This document shows positions 32,089 to 41,600 of a DNA stretch of 64,000 bases, in pieces; the first letter of the stretch is position 1, and each line of letters begins with the position of its first letter. The notes beneath the pieces are model-generated. The model had not been told where the DNA came from. It made no database searches and worked only from the letters and a program-made list of their open reading frames with translations. Both the position numbers and the translations under genes were made by a program. Source of the stretch: Novosphingobium sp. KA1 (GTDB taxonomy: Bacteria; Pseudomonadota; Alphaproteobacteria; Sphingomonadales; Sphingomonadaceae); assembly GCF_017309955.1 (NCBI RefSeq), contig NZ_CP021248.1, positions 248,001-312,000 of the forward strand, in the 5' to 3' direction.

Positions 32089-32454
32089 ATGGATACCTTC
32101 AACGCTGGCGTCCAATATAACGACTTCAAGGGGACTGTCGCTGCGGACATTTCCGACAACGTGGCGCTTGCCGATTATCTGGTGTCCTTGGGGAAGGCCG
32201 AAAGTGACGAGCGTGTCGTAGGGTTCAGGATCGCTTCCGGAGAGAACCGGGGCACCCCTGTGACCGACGTGTCGCTGGTGGCGTACCTCCTTCGATCTGC
32301 TGAATTTGAGCCTGCTCCGGCAGCGGTGCGCGCCGTCGAGGTGCGCGTTACGCCAGGAGAAGCCCTCGCCTTCTTCAAGCGCTTCGACCTCGTGGCGACC
32401 CGGCGCGGCGTGGATTTCAGCGGCACGCACGTGGATGGCCCGCACTACGACTGA
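32089..32454 (+). CDS. Hypothetical protein (121 aa)
   Basis: ATG 32089 follows GGGGAAATGGA. Soluble and acidic, with no signal peptide: MDTFNAGVQYNDFKGTVAAD, then LVSLGKAESDERVVGFRIAS and TPGEALAFFKRFDLVATRRG. GC-rich third positions support a real gene. No domain recognised. Stem-loops follow it and separate it from the convergent ParB-like gene. Confidence 0.6.
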   Translation: MDTFNAGVQYNDFKGTVAADISDNVALADYLVSLGKAESDERVVGFRIASGENRGTPVTDVSLVAYLLRSAEFEPAPAAVRAVEVRVTPGEALAFFKRFDLVATRRGVDFSGTHVDGPHYD

Positions 32455-32474
32455 GGCTATAACTTAGCCGCAAT

Positions 32475-32509
32475 CGCGCCGCCCGTCCCTTGTGGGCGGG
32501 CGGCGCGCG
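32475..32509. terminator. Strong hairpin after the 121-aa gene
   Basis: GCGCCGCCCG pairs with CGGGCGGCGC across a 10-base loop, 22 nt past the stop at 32454. It probably ends the plus-strand transcript. Confidence 0.55.
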
Positions 32510-32529
32510 CTGACCTGCAAGGGCAGCGG

Positions 32530-32619
32530 GCGCGACAGCCATGCGGGGCATGGCTGTCGCGCTGGCGGCGGGGGCGCTGCTGAGACGGAGGGAGGGGGGC
32601 CGATTATCACCGGCCCCCC
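32530..32619. terminator. Two stem-loops between convergent genes
   Basis: GCGCGACAGCCATG (32530-32543) pairs perfectly with 32549-32562. GGGGGGCCG (32594-32602) pairs with CGGCCCCCC (32611-32619), just past the ParB-like stop at 32627. The second probably ends the minus-strand ParB transcript; no long T-run accompanies either. Confidence 0.5.
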
Positions 32620-32626
32620 GATCAGA

Positions 32627-34480
32627 TCAGGCCATTTCATCGTCGGCAAGTTCGCCGCGCTCCATGTCCTCGTCCTCGATCCCGTCACCGTCCATGTCGG
32701 TGTCGAAATCCTCCGGGTCGGCCTCGGGCTGATCGAACGCGCCAATCTTCATGGGGGCAGGTAGCCACCCTCCCGGAAGCCGCCCCGACACATTGACGGC
32801 AAGATCACCCTTCTTCTTGATGGTCGCGCAGTTCTCGGCGCTGGAAGCACCGCATTCCTCGCGCAACAGGCCGATCATCGCGGCTCGGCGCATCTTGTCG
32901 AACAGTGCGATGGGGGCGGTCCAACGGGCTGCGATGTCCACCCCGGTCGCGCGCGCGATCTGCTCGAAATGGTGATGCCGACTGCCGGGGGAGCCACCCG
33001 CGAACACCGTGCCGTCAACGGTCATGGCGACAAGGCCCGCCAGCAATGCCATCTTGTCGTCGCTGGTCATGGCGCGGATTGCGTCGAACCGGCCTTCGGC
33101 GGGGATCGATGCGAAGCGGGTCGCCATCACTTCCTCGACGGGGCGAACGTCGCTCGTTGCCATAAGCTCGTCGGCCACATCGGTCGCGACCGTCTTGGCC
33201 TGAACCTCAAGGGCCATCTGGTAGCTGTGCGCGCCGTGGAGCAACTGGCCTGCAAGGCTGTCCAGCATGATGTCGAGCGCCAGCGCCGGGTCGGCCGCGA
33301 CGGCTTCCTGCACGATCTGCGTCTTGATGCGGGTCAGGTCCGCGAACAGGCTGTTGCTATAGAGGGGTTGGGGTTCGCCGCTGCTCGCTTTGGGCTTCGC
33401 CTCGGCCTTGGCGCGATAGAAGCTCTTGCCGAGCGAACCGTCATGCGAAACCCATAGCGCCACGCCCCCGACTGCGACCTGCTCCGCATTGAACGCCCGC
33501 ATTCCTTCGGTGATGGTGTCGCGCTCGTCGGACAGCGGCTCGATGCCGTCGCTATCTTCGCCCTCGGCCTCGGCAATCGCCTCGATTTCGGCATCGATGG
33601 CGGCAAGCCGCGCCGCTTCGTCCTCGGTGGGCTCGCGGGTGGCCGGATAGATGCTGCCCTTCATGTAGAGATCATAGGGCCGTTCCAGCGTGGCGCGGAC
33701 CTCGTGCCAACCGATCGCACGATATTCATCCGCAATGCCGTCCAGCTTTTCTTCGGCCAGTTCCTGCACAAGCTCGGGCTGGTCGGCAAAGCCTTCCGCT
33801 CCTTGGCTGAACAGGTCCACCGTGATCGTCCCGCCCTTCGCCTCATAGGCATCGCGCCCGACGAACAGGAACGCGCCGCTGGTGGTGTCCACCTTCTCCG
33901 TGGTGAGCATCCGCCGGATGGTGTGGGCGTGACCATTCGCCGCCTTGCAGACCTTGATCTGCTGGTCGTGATCCTCGGTGAGGGTGAGCGCGCGCGCCGC
34001 CTCAAGCGACAACTGGTCCTTGGCGATCAGGTCGATCAGCGTGGGTGCGAGCGCGGAAAGGCGAAGCATCTTGTAGACGAAACTGACTGCCTGACCGAAC
34101 CGGGCTGCGATTTCCTCGGCGTCCATGCCGGTGTCGCGCAGTGCCGCAAAGGCGCGGATGCTGTCGGCGGGGTGCATGTCCTCACGCTGGAAGTTCTCCG
34201 CGAGCGACAGTTCGATGGCCTCTTCCTTGGTGCGGACCTCGACGGGGAAGGTGTCGCTGTTCTTGATCCGCTTGCGCTTCGCCAGTTCCTTGAGGCCCCG
34301 ATAGCGCCGCCCTCCGGCGAACACATAGAACAGGCCCTCGTCCTCGTAGGCGACAAGGTTCTGCAACAGGCCGTGCGCGGCAATGTCGTCGGCCATCGCT
34401 TCCACGGCGGAAGGCTTCACGCGCCGCTGATTGAGCGGGGAAAGGCGAAGCTGCGACAGCTTGATGGTGGTGATACCCAT
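32627..34480 (-). CDS. ParB/RepB/Spo0J-like nuclease-fold protein, plasmid type
   Basis: 617 aa from ATG 34480 (MGITTIKLSQLRLSPLNQRR), chosen because AGGAG lies 8 nt upstream. The N-terminal ParB domain (about 1-95) has the boxes FAGGRRYRGLKEL and LAENFQREDMHPAD. A KorB-type helix-turn-helix follows (EIAARFGQAVSFVYKMLRL). The long C-terminal part is acidic and ends in a D/E-rich tail (DFDTDMDGDGIEDEDMERGE). Large proteins of this sort occur on sphingomonad plasmids; with no ParA next to it a partition role is uncertain and gene control is as likely. Second gene of a unit with the 63-aa ORF. Confidence 0.82.
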   Translation of the reverse strand: MGITTIKLSQLRLSPLNQRRVKPSAVEAMADDIAAHGLLQNLVAYEDEGLFYVFAGGRRYRGLKELAKRKRIKNSDTFPVEVRTKEEAIELSLAENFQREDMHPADSIRAFAALRDTGMDAEEIAARFGQAVSFVYKMLRLSALAPTLIDLIAKDQLSLEAARALTLTEDHDQQIKVCKAANGHAHTIRRMLTTEKVDTTSGAFLFVGRDAYEAKGGTITVDLFSQGAEGFADQPELVQELAEEKLDGIADEYRAIGWHEVRATLERPYDLYMKGSIYPATREPTEDEAARLAAIDAEIEAIAEAEGEDSDGIEPLSDERDTITEGMRAFNAEQVAVGGVALWVSHDGSLGKSFYRAKAEAKPKASSGEPQPLYSNSLFADLTRIKTQIVQEAVAADPALALDIMLDSLAGQLLHGAHSYQMALEVQAKTVATDVADELMATSDVRPVEEVMATRFASIPAEGRFDAIRAMTSDDKMALLAGLVAMTVDGTVFAGGSPGSRHHHFEQIARATGVDIAARWTAPIALFDKMRRAAMIGLLREECGASSAENCATIKKKGDLAVNVSGRLPGGWLPAPMKIGAFDQPEADPEDFDTDMDGDGIEDEDMERGELADDEMA

Positions 34481-34526
34481 GATGAAACTCCTGTGATCTG
34501 TGATGGTGTCGATTGGGGAAGCGGGG

Positions 34527-34718
34527 TCAGCCTTCGAGGCTTGCCAGCTCGTCGAACTCGGCTGATGCGCGGGTCGCGGCGTCGCCTGCGTAGGTCGCGC
34601 CGGATCGTGGATAGAAGAACACGCGGTCGCCTTTGGCGTAGGGGGTGCCGTCTGCGCTGGTCCCGTCCATCTTGGCCCGTTTCCAGTAGGGATCGCCCTT
34701 GTATCGGGTGTAAGCCAT
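34527..34718 (-). CDS. Small hypothetical protein (63 aa)
   Basis: ATG 34718 follows AGAAGGAGAAAGG. MAYTRYKGDPYWKRAKMDGT, then GDRVFFYPRSGATYAGDAAT: a compact, positively charged protein with a beta-rich centre. It stops 46 nt before the ParB-like start, so both are probably on one transcript. Copy B of the structured upstream element precedes it. Unknown function. Confidence 0.65.
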   Translation of the reverse strand: MAYTRYKGDPYWKRAKMDGTSADGTPYAKGDRVFFYPRSGATYAGDAATRASAEFDELASLEG

Positions 34719-34772
34719 TGTCCTTTCTCCTTCTTCCTGCGGCTGAAAGCCGGTTGCCGCAGCAACCGGGTC

Positions 34773-34949
34773 TGCCTCTCCGGCGAGGAGCGGGATGGGG
34801 AGGGAGGAGGAAAATCGATGGCCTTGGCGCGGGCAGGCCGCCCTAGCGCGGCCGACGCCCATCAGGGCGTCGGGTGCCGCGCTTGGCGGACAACACGGGG
34901 GCGTCTATTTTCCTTCGGGAACGAAAGGGCAGCAGCCCTTGGTGTTCCC
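34773..34949 (-). promoter_or_regulatory. Structured upstream element, copy B
   Basis: Similar over about 170 bp to 30286-30453. The internal hairpin here is CGACGCCC-ATCA-GGGCGTCG, different in sequence but still paired, and the GGGAACGAAAGGGC...GCCCTTGGTGTTCCC hairpin is kept. An extra hairpin (CCGGTTGC-CGCA-GCAACCGG, 34750-34769) lies closer to the gene. It precedes the 63-aa gene and the ParB-like gene. 34719-35158 contains no gene. Confidence 0.6.
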
Positions 34950-35022
34950 CGCGCTGGCGGGCCTCCGGGGGAGGGCCGCGGCGCTAGGCGAGTGAAGTCG
35001 CGCCCATCGGGCAGCGGCGACA

Positions 35023-35042
35023 GGTGTGCCATGTGGCACACC
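35023..35042. repeat. 20-bp palindrome, copy B
   Basis: GGTGTGCCATGTGGCACACC, one central base different from the palindrome at 31551-31570. It is intergenic here, about 115 bp from the end of the MerR gene. Confidence 0.7.
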
Positions 35043-35158
35043 TCACGCGAGGATCGTCACCCTTTGGGCCGAGACGCCGGCACGGTGGCTCGGTCGGCGC
35101 TCGCCAGGGCGCCGATAGAGCCGTGCCCGGCAGGGTCGCGCCCGACTGGTCTTCAGGT

Positions 35159-35545
35159 TCAATGAGACAGAGCGTCGATAACCCTGCATTCGGCAACCGT
35201 TCCAACGGTGCATGTGCCGCCCCAGTGGGCGATTTCAGCGCGAAGTGCAGTCAGATCGGCCAGCTTTCGATCGATCTCCGCGATATGGACGGCAGCTATC
35301 GTATCGGCTTCCGCGCAGGATTCCTGCGGGTCATCTGCAAGACGCAGAAGAGCGCGCACTTGATCGAGGGAAAATCCCAGATCGCGCGACCGCTTGATGA
35401 AGGACAGCCGATCGAGATGCGAGCGATCGTACAACCGATAATTGCCCCCGCTGCGAAGGGGAGGAGAAACCAGACCCTCTGCCTCGTAGAAACGCACGGT
35501 CTCGATCTTCAAGCCGGTCCGTTTGGCGATCTCGCCGATTTTCAT
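35159..35545 (-). CDS. MerR-family metal regulator (CadR/PbrR-like)
   Basis: 128 aa from ATG 35545 (MKIGEIAKRTGLKIETVRFY). A winged helix-turn-helix at residues 1-70 and a dimerisation helix (about 80-108) are followed by a metal-binding loop. The cysteines are C77, C112 and C120, closely matching the C77/C112/C119 pattern of CadR and PbrR proteins that sense Cd, Pb or Zn. The C-terminal EIAHWGGTCTVGTVAECRVI fits. It diverges from the czc operon and a MerR-type promoter lies between them. Confidence 0.9.
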   Translation of the reverse strand: MKIGEIAKRTGLKIETVRFYEAEGLVSPPLRSGGNYRLYDRSHLDRLSFIKRSRDLGFSLDQVRALLRLADDPQESCAEADTIAAVHIAEIDRKLADLTALRAEIAHWGGTCTVGTVAECRVIDALSH

Positions 35546-35556
35546 CGCCCTGCCTC

Positions 35557-35586
35557 TTGACCCTCTAGTAGGATGAGGGTTCATAT
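35557..35586 (+). promoter_or_regulatory. MerR-type promoter/operator
   Basis: A -35 element TTGACC at 35557, a -10-like CATATA at 35582 and a 19-bp spacer containing the dyad ACCCTCtagtaggatGAGGGT. Overlong spacers spanned by a dyad are the hallmark of MerR-activated promoters. It points to the plus strand, into the CzcI-like and czcCBA genes. Confidence 0.72.
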
Positions 35587-35617
35587 AGGGCGTCTGATCC
35601 ACGAATCGAGCTTGACG

Positions 35618-35770
35618 ATGGCAGACGCCGTTTTTTCAGCGCAGCGCGACATGATCGCGGACCTCGGCCGCACGGCTGCGCAGCGCCGCGTCTCGATAGT
35701 TGCGATCAAACCCACCACTTCAGCCAGCTCCACGCGGCTCGCGCCGTTGATGCGCGAGTTATTGCAATGA
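35618..35770 (+). CDS. Possible leader ORF before the CzcI-like gene
   Basis: 50 aa (MADAVFSAQRDMIADLGRTA...). Its TGA overlaps the ATG of the next gene, which would allow coupled translation. The frame is open and directly downstream of the MerR-type promoter. The ribosome-binding site is poor and no family is recognised, so it may not be a real protein. Confidence 0.25.
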   Translation: MADAVFSAQRDMIADLGRTAAQRRVSIVAIKPTTSASSTRLAPLMRELLQ

Positions 35771-36132
35771 CATGGAAACCTTTCCGTGGTAGGGGCGGGT
35801 TCGTGCGAGCCTTTCTGCCTCTCCTGACATGCCTGATGCTGGTCCTTACCAGCTTCTCTGGCATGGCTCATGCCGCCGATTTGGCGGGGGGAAGCATCGC
35901 GGGCGTTGAGTTTACCGTTCATTCCGCCGGCGACATCGACGAGGTGCCGTCGGATTCGGACAAGAACGTCCCGCACCATCACAATTACTGTCACGGGCAT
36001 GACGTTGGTGCGCCTGCGCGCACGACGATGGAATATACCCACGTCCTCACGATGCCCAAGCCGACTATCTCCGCCTCTGCGTCGCTCGACGGCCGCACCG
36101 GCATGGTCCATTTGAGGCCCCCCCAAGCCTGA
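35767..36132 (+). CDS. Small exported His-rich protein, CzcI-like
   Basis: 121 aa. A signal peptide or TM (LPLLTCLMLVLTSFSGMAHA) is followed by a short mature region with VPHHHNYCHGHD, a likely metal-binding cluster. A small periplasmic protein of this size as first gene before czcC matches the place of CzcI in czc operons. Similarity beyond position and His content is weak. First clear gene after the MerR promoter. Confidence 0.6.
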   Translation: MTWKPFRGRGGFVRAFLPLLTCLMLVLTSFSGMAHAADLAGGSIAGVEFTVHSAGDIDEVPSDSDKNVPHHHNYCHGHDVGAPARTTMEYTHVLTMPKPTISASASLDGRTGMVHLRPPQA

Positions 36133-36192
36133 CGTCCGATTTGGGCGCGCGTTGGCGCGCCCCTGTCGATCATCGTCAGGAGTCCTATTTTC

Positions 36193-37470
36193 ATGCATCG
36201 TATCCTCGCGGCCATGCTGGCCGCAGCGTCGTGCGCCACTATGGCGCAGGCGCAGGTCGGACCGTCCGCGCCTTTTGCGCAGGACGCGCCGGTCTACACG
36301 CTTGACCAAGCGGTCAGTGCAGCGGGCGGTTCGGCCCCTGCTGCCGAAGCGGCGACAGCCGCGGTCGATGCGGCCCGTGCGGGCCGCACGGTCGCTGGAC
36401 TGCGGCCCAACCCGGTTGTCCAGGGCCAGGTTGAGAACGTCATCGGCTCGGGGCCGTATCGTGGGGTCCGCAGCGCGGAATCCACGGTCGGCTTTGCGAT
36501 CCCGATCGAGCTAGGCGGCAAGCGCGGCGCCCGCGTCGCGGTCGCCAATGCGCAATTGTCCCGGGCCGAAATTCAGGCCGCGATCATCGCGGCAGATGTC
36601 CGGCTTCAGGTGACGCAGCTTTATGTCGAGGCGGTCGCGGCCGATCGCCGGGTTACAACAGCCCGCGACCAGGCCCGGATCGCCAGCGACGCGCTGCGGG
36701 CCGCGAGCGTTCGCGTGCAGGCGGGGCGGGCCTCCCCGCTCGAGCAACAGCGCGCAGATGTCGCGCGCATCAATGCCGACGCCAATGTGGAGCGGCAGCT
36801 TCGCTTGGCGGAGGCGGCGCGGGCCAATCTGGCGCGCCGGATCGGTCGACCGATTGACGGTGCGCTCGATGACACGCTGCTCGATCGTCTGCCGGGGGCG
36901 AACATCTATGGGCCGGTGGCACCGGTCGATACGACCGGCACGCTCGCGCTGGCGGCGGCGAACGCGGATTTCTCGATCGCGGAAGCGGGCGTGCGGCTTG
37001 CGCGCGCCAATCGCGTCCCTGACCTCAATGTCGGGCCTGCGATCCGCCGACTGGAAGCGACCAATGACATGGCGGCGGTGTTCACCGTGTCGATCCCGAT
37101 CCCGGTGTTCAACAATGGTCGCGCGGCGATAGCGCAGGCGACCGCGCAGCGGACGCAGGCGGATGCACAACGTCGCGTGACCGCGCTCGACATCGAACAG
37201 GCGATCACGGACGCGCAGGCGCAGGCGGCCAATGCCGCGACGACGGCTCGTGCGGCGTCGGGGCCGGCGCTGGCGGCTGCACAGGAGGCGGCCCGCATCG
37301 CGCGGATCGGTTATCGCGAGGGCAAGTTCGGCCAGCTCGAATTGCTCGATGCGGAACGCACACTCGCTGAAACGCGGGTCGCCGCGATCGATGCGCTCGC
37401 CAATTACCAGAATGCCCGCGCGCAAGTGGAGCGACTGACCGCTCCTGCGCCGAATGGGGGAAATCAGTGA
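36193..37470 (+). CDS. czcC: CzcC-type outer-membrane efflux protein (second copy)
   Basis: 425 aa, TolC/OEP family. Signal peptide at about residues 1-20 (MLAAASCATMAQAQV). The first repeat has ESTVGFAIPIELGGKRGARV, the second VFTVSIPIPVFNNGRAAIAQ. It is rich in alanine coiled coils. It ends in an ATGA overlap with czcB. It forms the outer-membrane channel of the Czc tripartite pump. It differs substantially from the CzcC at 24049-25302, so the two operons are not recent duplicates. Confidence 0.92.
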   Translation: MHRILAAMLAAASCATMAQAQVGPSAPFAQDAPVYTLDQAVSAAGGSAPAAEAATAAVDAARAGRTVAGLRPNPVVQGQVENVIGSGPYRGVRSAESTVGFAIPIELGGKRGARVAVANAQLSRAEIQAAIIAADVRLQVTQLYVEAVAADRRVTTARDQARIASDALRAASVRVQAGRASPLEQQRADVARINADANVERQLRLAEAARANLARRIGRPIDGALDDTLLDRLPGANIYGPVAPVDTTGTLALAAANADFSIAEAGVRLARANRVPDLNVGPAIRRLEATNDMAAVFTVSIPIPVFNNGRAAIAQATAQRTQADAQRRVTALDIEQAITDAQAQAANAATTARAASGPALAAAQEAARIARIGYREGKFGQLELLDAERTLAETRVAAIDALANYQNARAQVERLTAPAPNGGNQ

Positions 37471-38648
37471 TGAAGAGTTTCTATCTCGCGGGCGCGGCGT
37501 CGCTCGCCCTGCTGTTGGCTGCCTGTGGTGGCAAGGACGCCGGGAACGAGGCGGCCGCCAATGGGGCAGCCGGCAACGAAGCGGCTGCTGGCGCGGAAAA
37601 GGGCGGCGCTGAAGGCGGTCACGCCGATGAGGGCGTCGTCACATTGGGTTCCGATCAGATCGCGGCGGCGGGCGTCCAAGTAGGACGGCCGATCATCGGC
37701 GGAGCCGGAACGATTGAGCTTCCCGCGATCATCGAGGGCGACCCCCAAGGGACGCAAGTCGTCTCGGCCGCGATCGCGGGACGGGTGGTCGCGCTGACGC
37801 GCAACCTTGGCCAGTCGGTCGGGCGCGGCCAGACTATTGCGGTGATCGAGAGCCGCGAGGCGGCGCAGATCAAGGGCGAGGTCGAGGCAGCACGGGCACG
37901 GCTTCAGCTCGCCAATTCGAACCTCGCGCGCGAGCAGCGGCTTTTCGCCCAGAAGGTATCCCCTGAGCAGGATCTGATCGCTGCCCGCACGGCGGCGACG
38001 GAAGCGCGGATCGCGCTGACGCAGGCGCAGAGCATGGTGTCGGCCGCCGGTGTCGGCGGCGGCGGTCTCAACCGGCTCGGCATCGCCGCGCCGATCTCGG
38101 GCCAGATCATCGCGCGCCCCGTGACGCTGGGACAGACGGTCGCGGCGGACGCCGAACTCTATCGCATCGCCAACCTGAGCCAGGTATCGATCGCGCTCAA
38201 CCTGAAGGCTGAGGATGCGGGCCGGGTGCGCCCCGGCAACACGGTGCTGGTCAAGGCAGCGGGCCGTCAGGCGACCGCGCGCGTCACCTTCGTGTCGCCG
38301 GCGCTCGATCCGCAGACGCGGCTTGTGCCGGCGCTCGCCACGCTCGACAATCGGGGTGGCGAATGGCGGGTCGGCGAGCCGGTGACGGCTGCCGTCCAAC
38401 TCACGGGCAGTGGCGGCAGCGGTGCGATCCGCGTGCCGACGACGGCGGTACAGAGCTTCGAGGGTAAGTCGGTCGTATTCGTCCGAACGCCCACCGGCTT
38501 TAAGGCGACCCCGGTTCAGCTCGGCGATGCGTCGGGCGATACGGTGATCGTCCGTTCGGGCCTGACCGGTAACGAACAGATCGCCACCACCGGAAGCTTC
38601 ACGCTCAAGGCCGAGATCGGCAAGGGCGAAGCGAGCCACGAGGATTAA
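37467..38648 (+). CDS. czcB: CzcB-type periplasmic adaptor (membrane fusion) lipoprotein
   Basis: 393 aa. The signal peptide ends in a lipobox LLAAC (C20), so it is a lipoprotein anchored to the inner membrane. A low-complexity A/G/N/E-rich stretch with EGGHADEG (residues 21-55) follows. Then come a barrel-sandwich domain, a coiled coil (IKGEVEAARARLQLANSNLA) and a beta-barrel (IAAPISGQIIARPVTLGQTV). It links CzcA to CzcC. It is the only CzcB-type adaptor in the window. Confidence 0.92.
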   Translation: MMKSFYLAGAASLALLLAACGGKDAGNEAAANGAAGNEAAAGAEKGGAEGGHADEGVVTLGSDQIAAAGVQVGRPIIGGAGTIELPAIIEGDPQGTQVVSAAIAGRVVALTRNLGQSVGRGQTIAVIESREAAQIKGEVEAARARLQLANSNLAREQRLFAQKVSPEQDLIAARTAATEARIALTQAQSMVSAAGVGGGGLNRLGIAAPISGQIIARPVTLGQTVAADAELYRIANLSQVSIALNLKAEDAGRVRPGNTVLVKAAGRQATARVTFVSPALDPQTRLVPALATLDNRGGEWRVGEPVTAAVQLTGSGGSGAIRVPTTAVQSFEGKSVVFVRTPTGFKATPVQLGDASGDTVIVRSGLTGNEQIATTGSFTLKAEIGKGEASHED

Positions 38649-38651
38649 GCC

Positions 38652-41600
38652 ATGATCGCCCGCATCGTCACATGGGCGGTCGAGAAGCGCTGGCTAGTCC
38701 TGCTGCTCACCGTCATCGTCGCCGCCATCGGCGCCTTTTCCCTCTACCGGCTGCCGATCGACGCGGTGCCGGACATCACCAATAATCAGGTCCAGATTAA
38801 CGTCCGCGCACCCGCGCTCTCGCCCGAGCTGGTCGAGAAGCAGGTGTCGTTCCCGATCGAAACCGCGCTCGCCGGCACTCCCGGCCTTGAATATACGCGC
38901 TCGCTGAGCCGCAATGGCTTCGCGCAGATCACCGCCGTCTTTTCGGACGCCACGGACATTTATTTCGCCCGTCAGCAGGTGGGTGAACGTCTGCAGGGCG
39001 TGCAAGAGAACCTACCCGATGGCGTGAACCCCGAAATGGGTCCGATCGCGACCGGCCTGGGCGAGGTGTATATGTACACCGTTCGTCTCGAGCATCGCGA
39101 GGACGACAAGCACAAGCCCGGTGAACCGGGCCAACAGCCCGATGGCAGTTACATCACGCCAGAGGGCGAGCGACTGACGACCGAAGAGGATAAGGCGACA
39201 TACCTGCGCACGGCGCAGGACTGGATCGTCACGCCGCTTCTCAAGAACACTCCGGGCCTCGCCGGCGTCGACTCGATTGGCGGTTACGCCAAGCAATTCC
39301 TCGTCGTGCCCGATGTGCAGAAGCTGGCTTCACTCGGCATCACGCTGACCGACCTGGGCAACGCGCTGGAGCGCAACAACACCAGCGTCGGCGGCGGCTT
39401 CGTCAATCGCAATGGCGAAGGTCTGGCTGTCCGCTCGGATGCGCTCGTGCGCAATGCCGGCGAGTTGGCCAGGACCGTGATCGCGACACGTAACGGCGTG
39501 CCGATCACGGTCGAACAAGTCGCGACCGTGAAGACGGGTCAGGCGATCCGCATGGGTTCGGCCTCGGAGAATGGCACTGAGGTCGTCGTCGGCACCGCGA
39601 TCATGCGGATCGGCGAGAACAGCCGCGTCGTGTCGACCGCGGTCGCGGAGAAGCTGAAGACGATCAACGCTTCGCTGCCTCCGGACGTGGTGATTCAGCC
39701 GGTGCTCAATCGCACCGAACTGGTCAACTCGACGATCAAGACGGTTGCCAAGAACCTGTCGGAAGGCGCGGTGCTGGTCATCGTCGTGCTCTTCGTGCTG
39801 CTCGGAAACTTCCGCGCGGCGCTGATCGCGGCGCTGGTCATCCCGATCACCATGATGCTGACCGGCTTCGGGATGCTGCGTGCTGGCGTCTCGGCCAATC
39901 TGATGAGCCTCGGCGCCCTGGACTTCGGTCTGATCGTTGATGGCGCCGTCATCATTGTCGAAAACGCGCTGCGCCGGCTTGCCGAGCAACAGCATCATGA
40001 AGGCCGATTGCTCAGCGTCAAGGAACGGCTCGCGACCGTGGCAGCCGCTGCGCGTGAGATGATCCGTCCCTCTGTGTACGGGCAGGCGATCATCATCCTT
40101 GTCTATGTGCCGCTGCTGACGCTGACCGGCGTGGAGGGCAAGACGTTCGTGCCGATGGCGCTCACCGTCATCATCGCACTCGCTTTCGCCTTCATCCTCT
40201 CTCTCACCTTCGTGCCGGCGATGATCGCGATCTGGCTGTCGAAGAAGGTCGAGGAGAAGGACGGCCGCATCATCACGTGGCTGAAGAAGCGCTACGAACC
40301 CGGTCTGGACCGGGCCATGAAGCGTCCGACCGTGACGATCGGGGCGGGTGTCGCGAGCCTTGTGGTGGCGGCGCTCGCCTTCACCACGCTCGGCTCGGTG
40401 TTCCTGCCGCAGCTTGATGAAGGCGATTTGCTGATCCAGTCGCTCCGTATTCCGGCGACGTCGGTCCAGCAGAGCCAAGCGATGCAGGTGCCGATCGAGC
40501 GGATGATGTCGAAGCAGCCGGAGGTGCAGTTCGTCTATTCCAAGACGGGCACCGCCGAGCTGGCGGCCGACCCGATGCCGCCGAACGCGACCGACATGTT
40601 CGTCATCCTCAAGCCGCGCAAGGATTGGCCGAATCCTGAGCTTCCCAAGGAAGAGCTGGTCAGCCGGATCGAAGGCAATCTCGCGAAGATTCCGGGCAAT
40701 GCCTACGAGATCACCCAGCCCATCCAGATGCGCTTCAACGAGCTGATCGCCGGCGTGCGCGGCGACATCGCGGTGAAGGTGTTCGGGGACGACTTCAACC
40801 AGATGAACCGGACAGCCGAGCAAATCGCTGCGGCGCTGCGTAAAACGCAGGGCGCAGCGGACGTGAAAGTTGAGCAAACGACGGGTCTCCCCATGCTCGA
40901 CATTCGCGTCAATCGTGACGCGATGGCACGCCTGGGCGTCACGGCGCAGGACGTGCAGGACACCGTGACTGCCACGATCGGCGGGCGGACCTCGGGCCAG
41001 ATCTTCGAAGGCGATCGTCGCTTCCCGGTGGTGATCCGCCTGTCGGAGGCGCAGCGCGCCGACATCGGCCTGCTCCAGCAGGTGCAGGTGCCGGTGGCAG
41101 GCGGCGGCTATGTGCCGCTGTCCAGCGTCGCCGAGATCAAGGTGGTCGACGGCCCCAACCAGATCAGTCGCGAGAACGGCAAGCGGCGCGTGGTGGTGCA
41201 AGCCAACGTGCGTGGCCGCGACGTCGGATCGGTGGTTGCGGATGCGCAGGCAACGATCGCCAGCCAGGTTCGGCTGCCTGCCGGCACCTATCTCGAATGG
41301 GGCGGCCAGTTCGAAAACCTGCAATCGGCGAGCGAGCGGCTGAAGCTGGTCATTCCGGCCTGCTTCATCCTGATCCTGTTGCTGCTCTATGGCGCATTGG
41401 GATCGGTCCGCGATGCCGCCATCGTCTTCACCGGCGTGCCATTCGCGCTGGTGGGCGGCGTCCTGCTGCTCTTCTTGCGAGGCATGGACTTTTCGATCTC
41501 GGCGGCGGTGGGCTTCATCGCCCTGTCGGGCATCGCGGTCCTCAACGGCCTCGTGATGGTCAGCTCGATCCAGGATCTGATCCGGTCGGGGCTATCGCGC

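Noticed and set aside
34481..34765. 95-residue N-terminal extension of the ParB-like protein
   Set aside because: Overlaps the 63-aa gene with its own ribosome-binding site; the family-like sequence begins at ATG 34480.
39330..41324. 664-residue minus-strand open frame
   Set aside because: It is antisense to czcA (38652-41897) in a GC-rich frame. The H/R/D-rich composition and lack of any domain show it is a shadow of the real gene.
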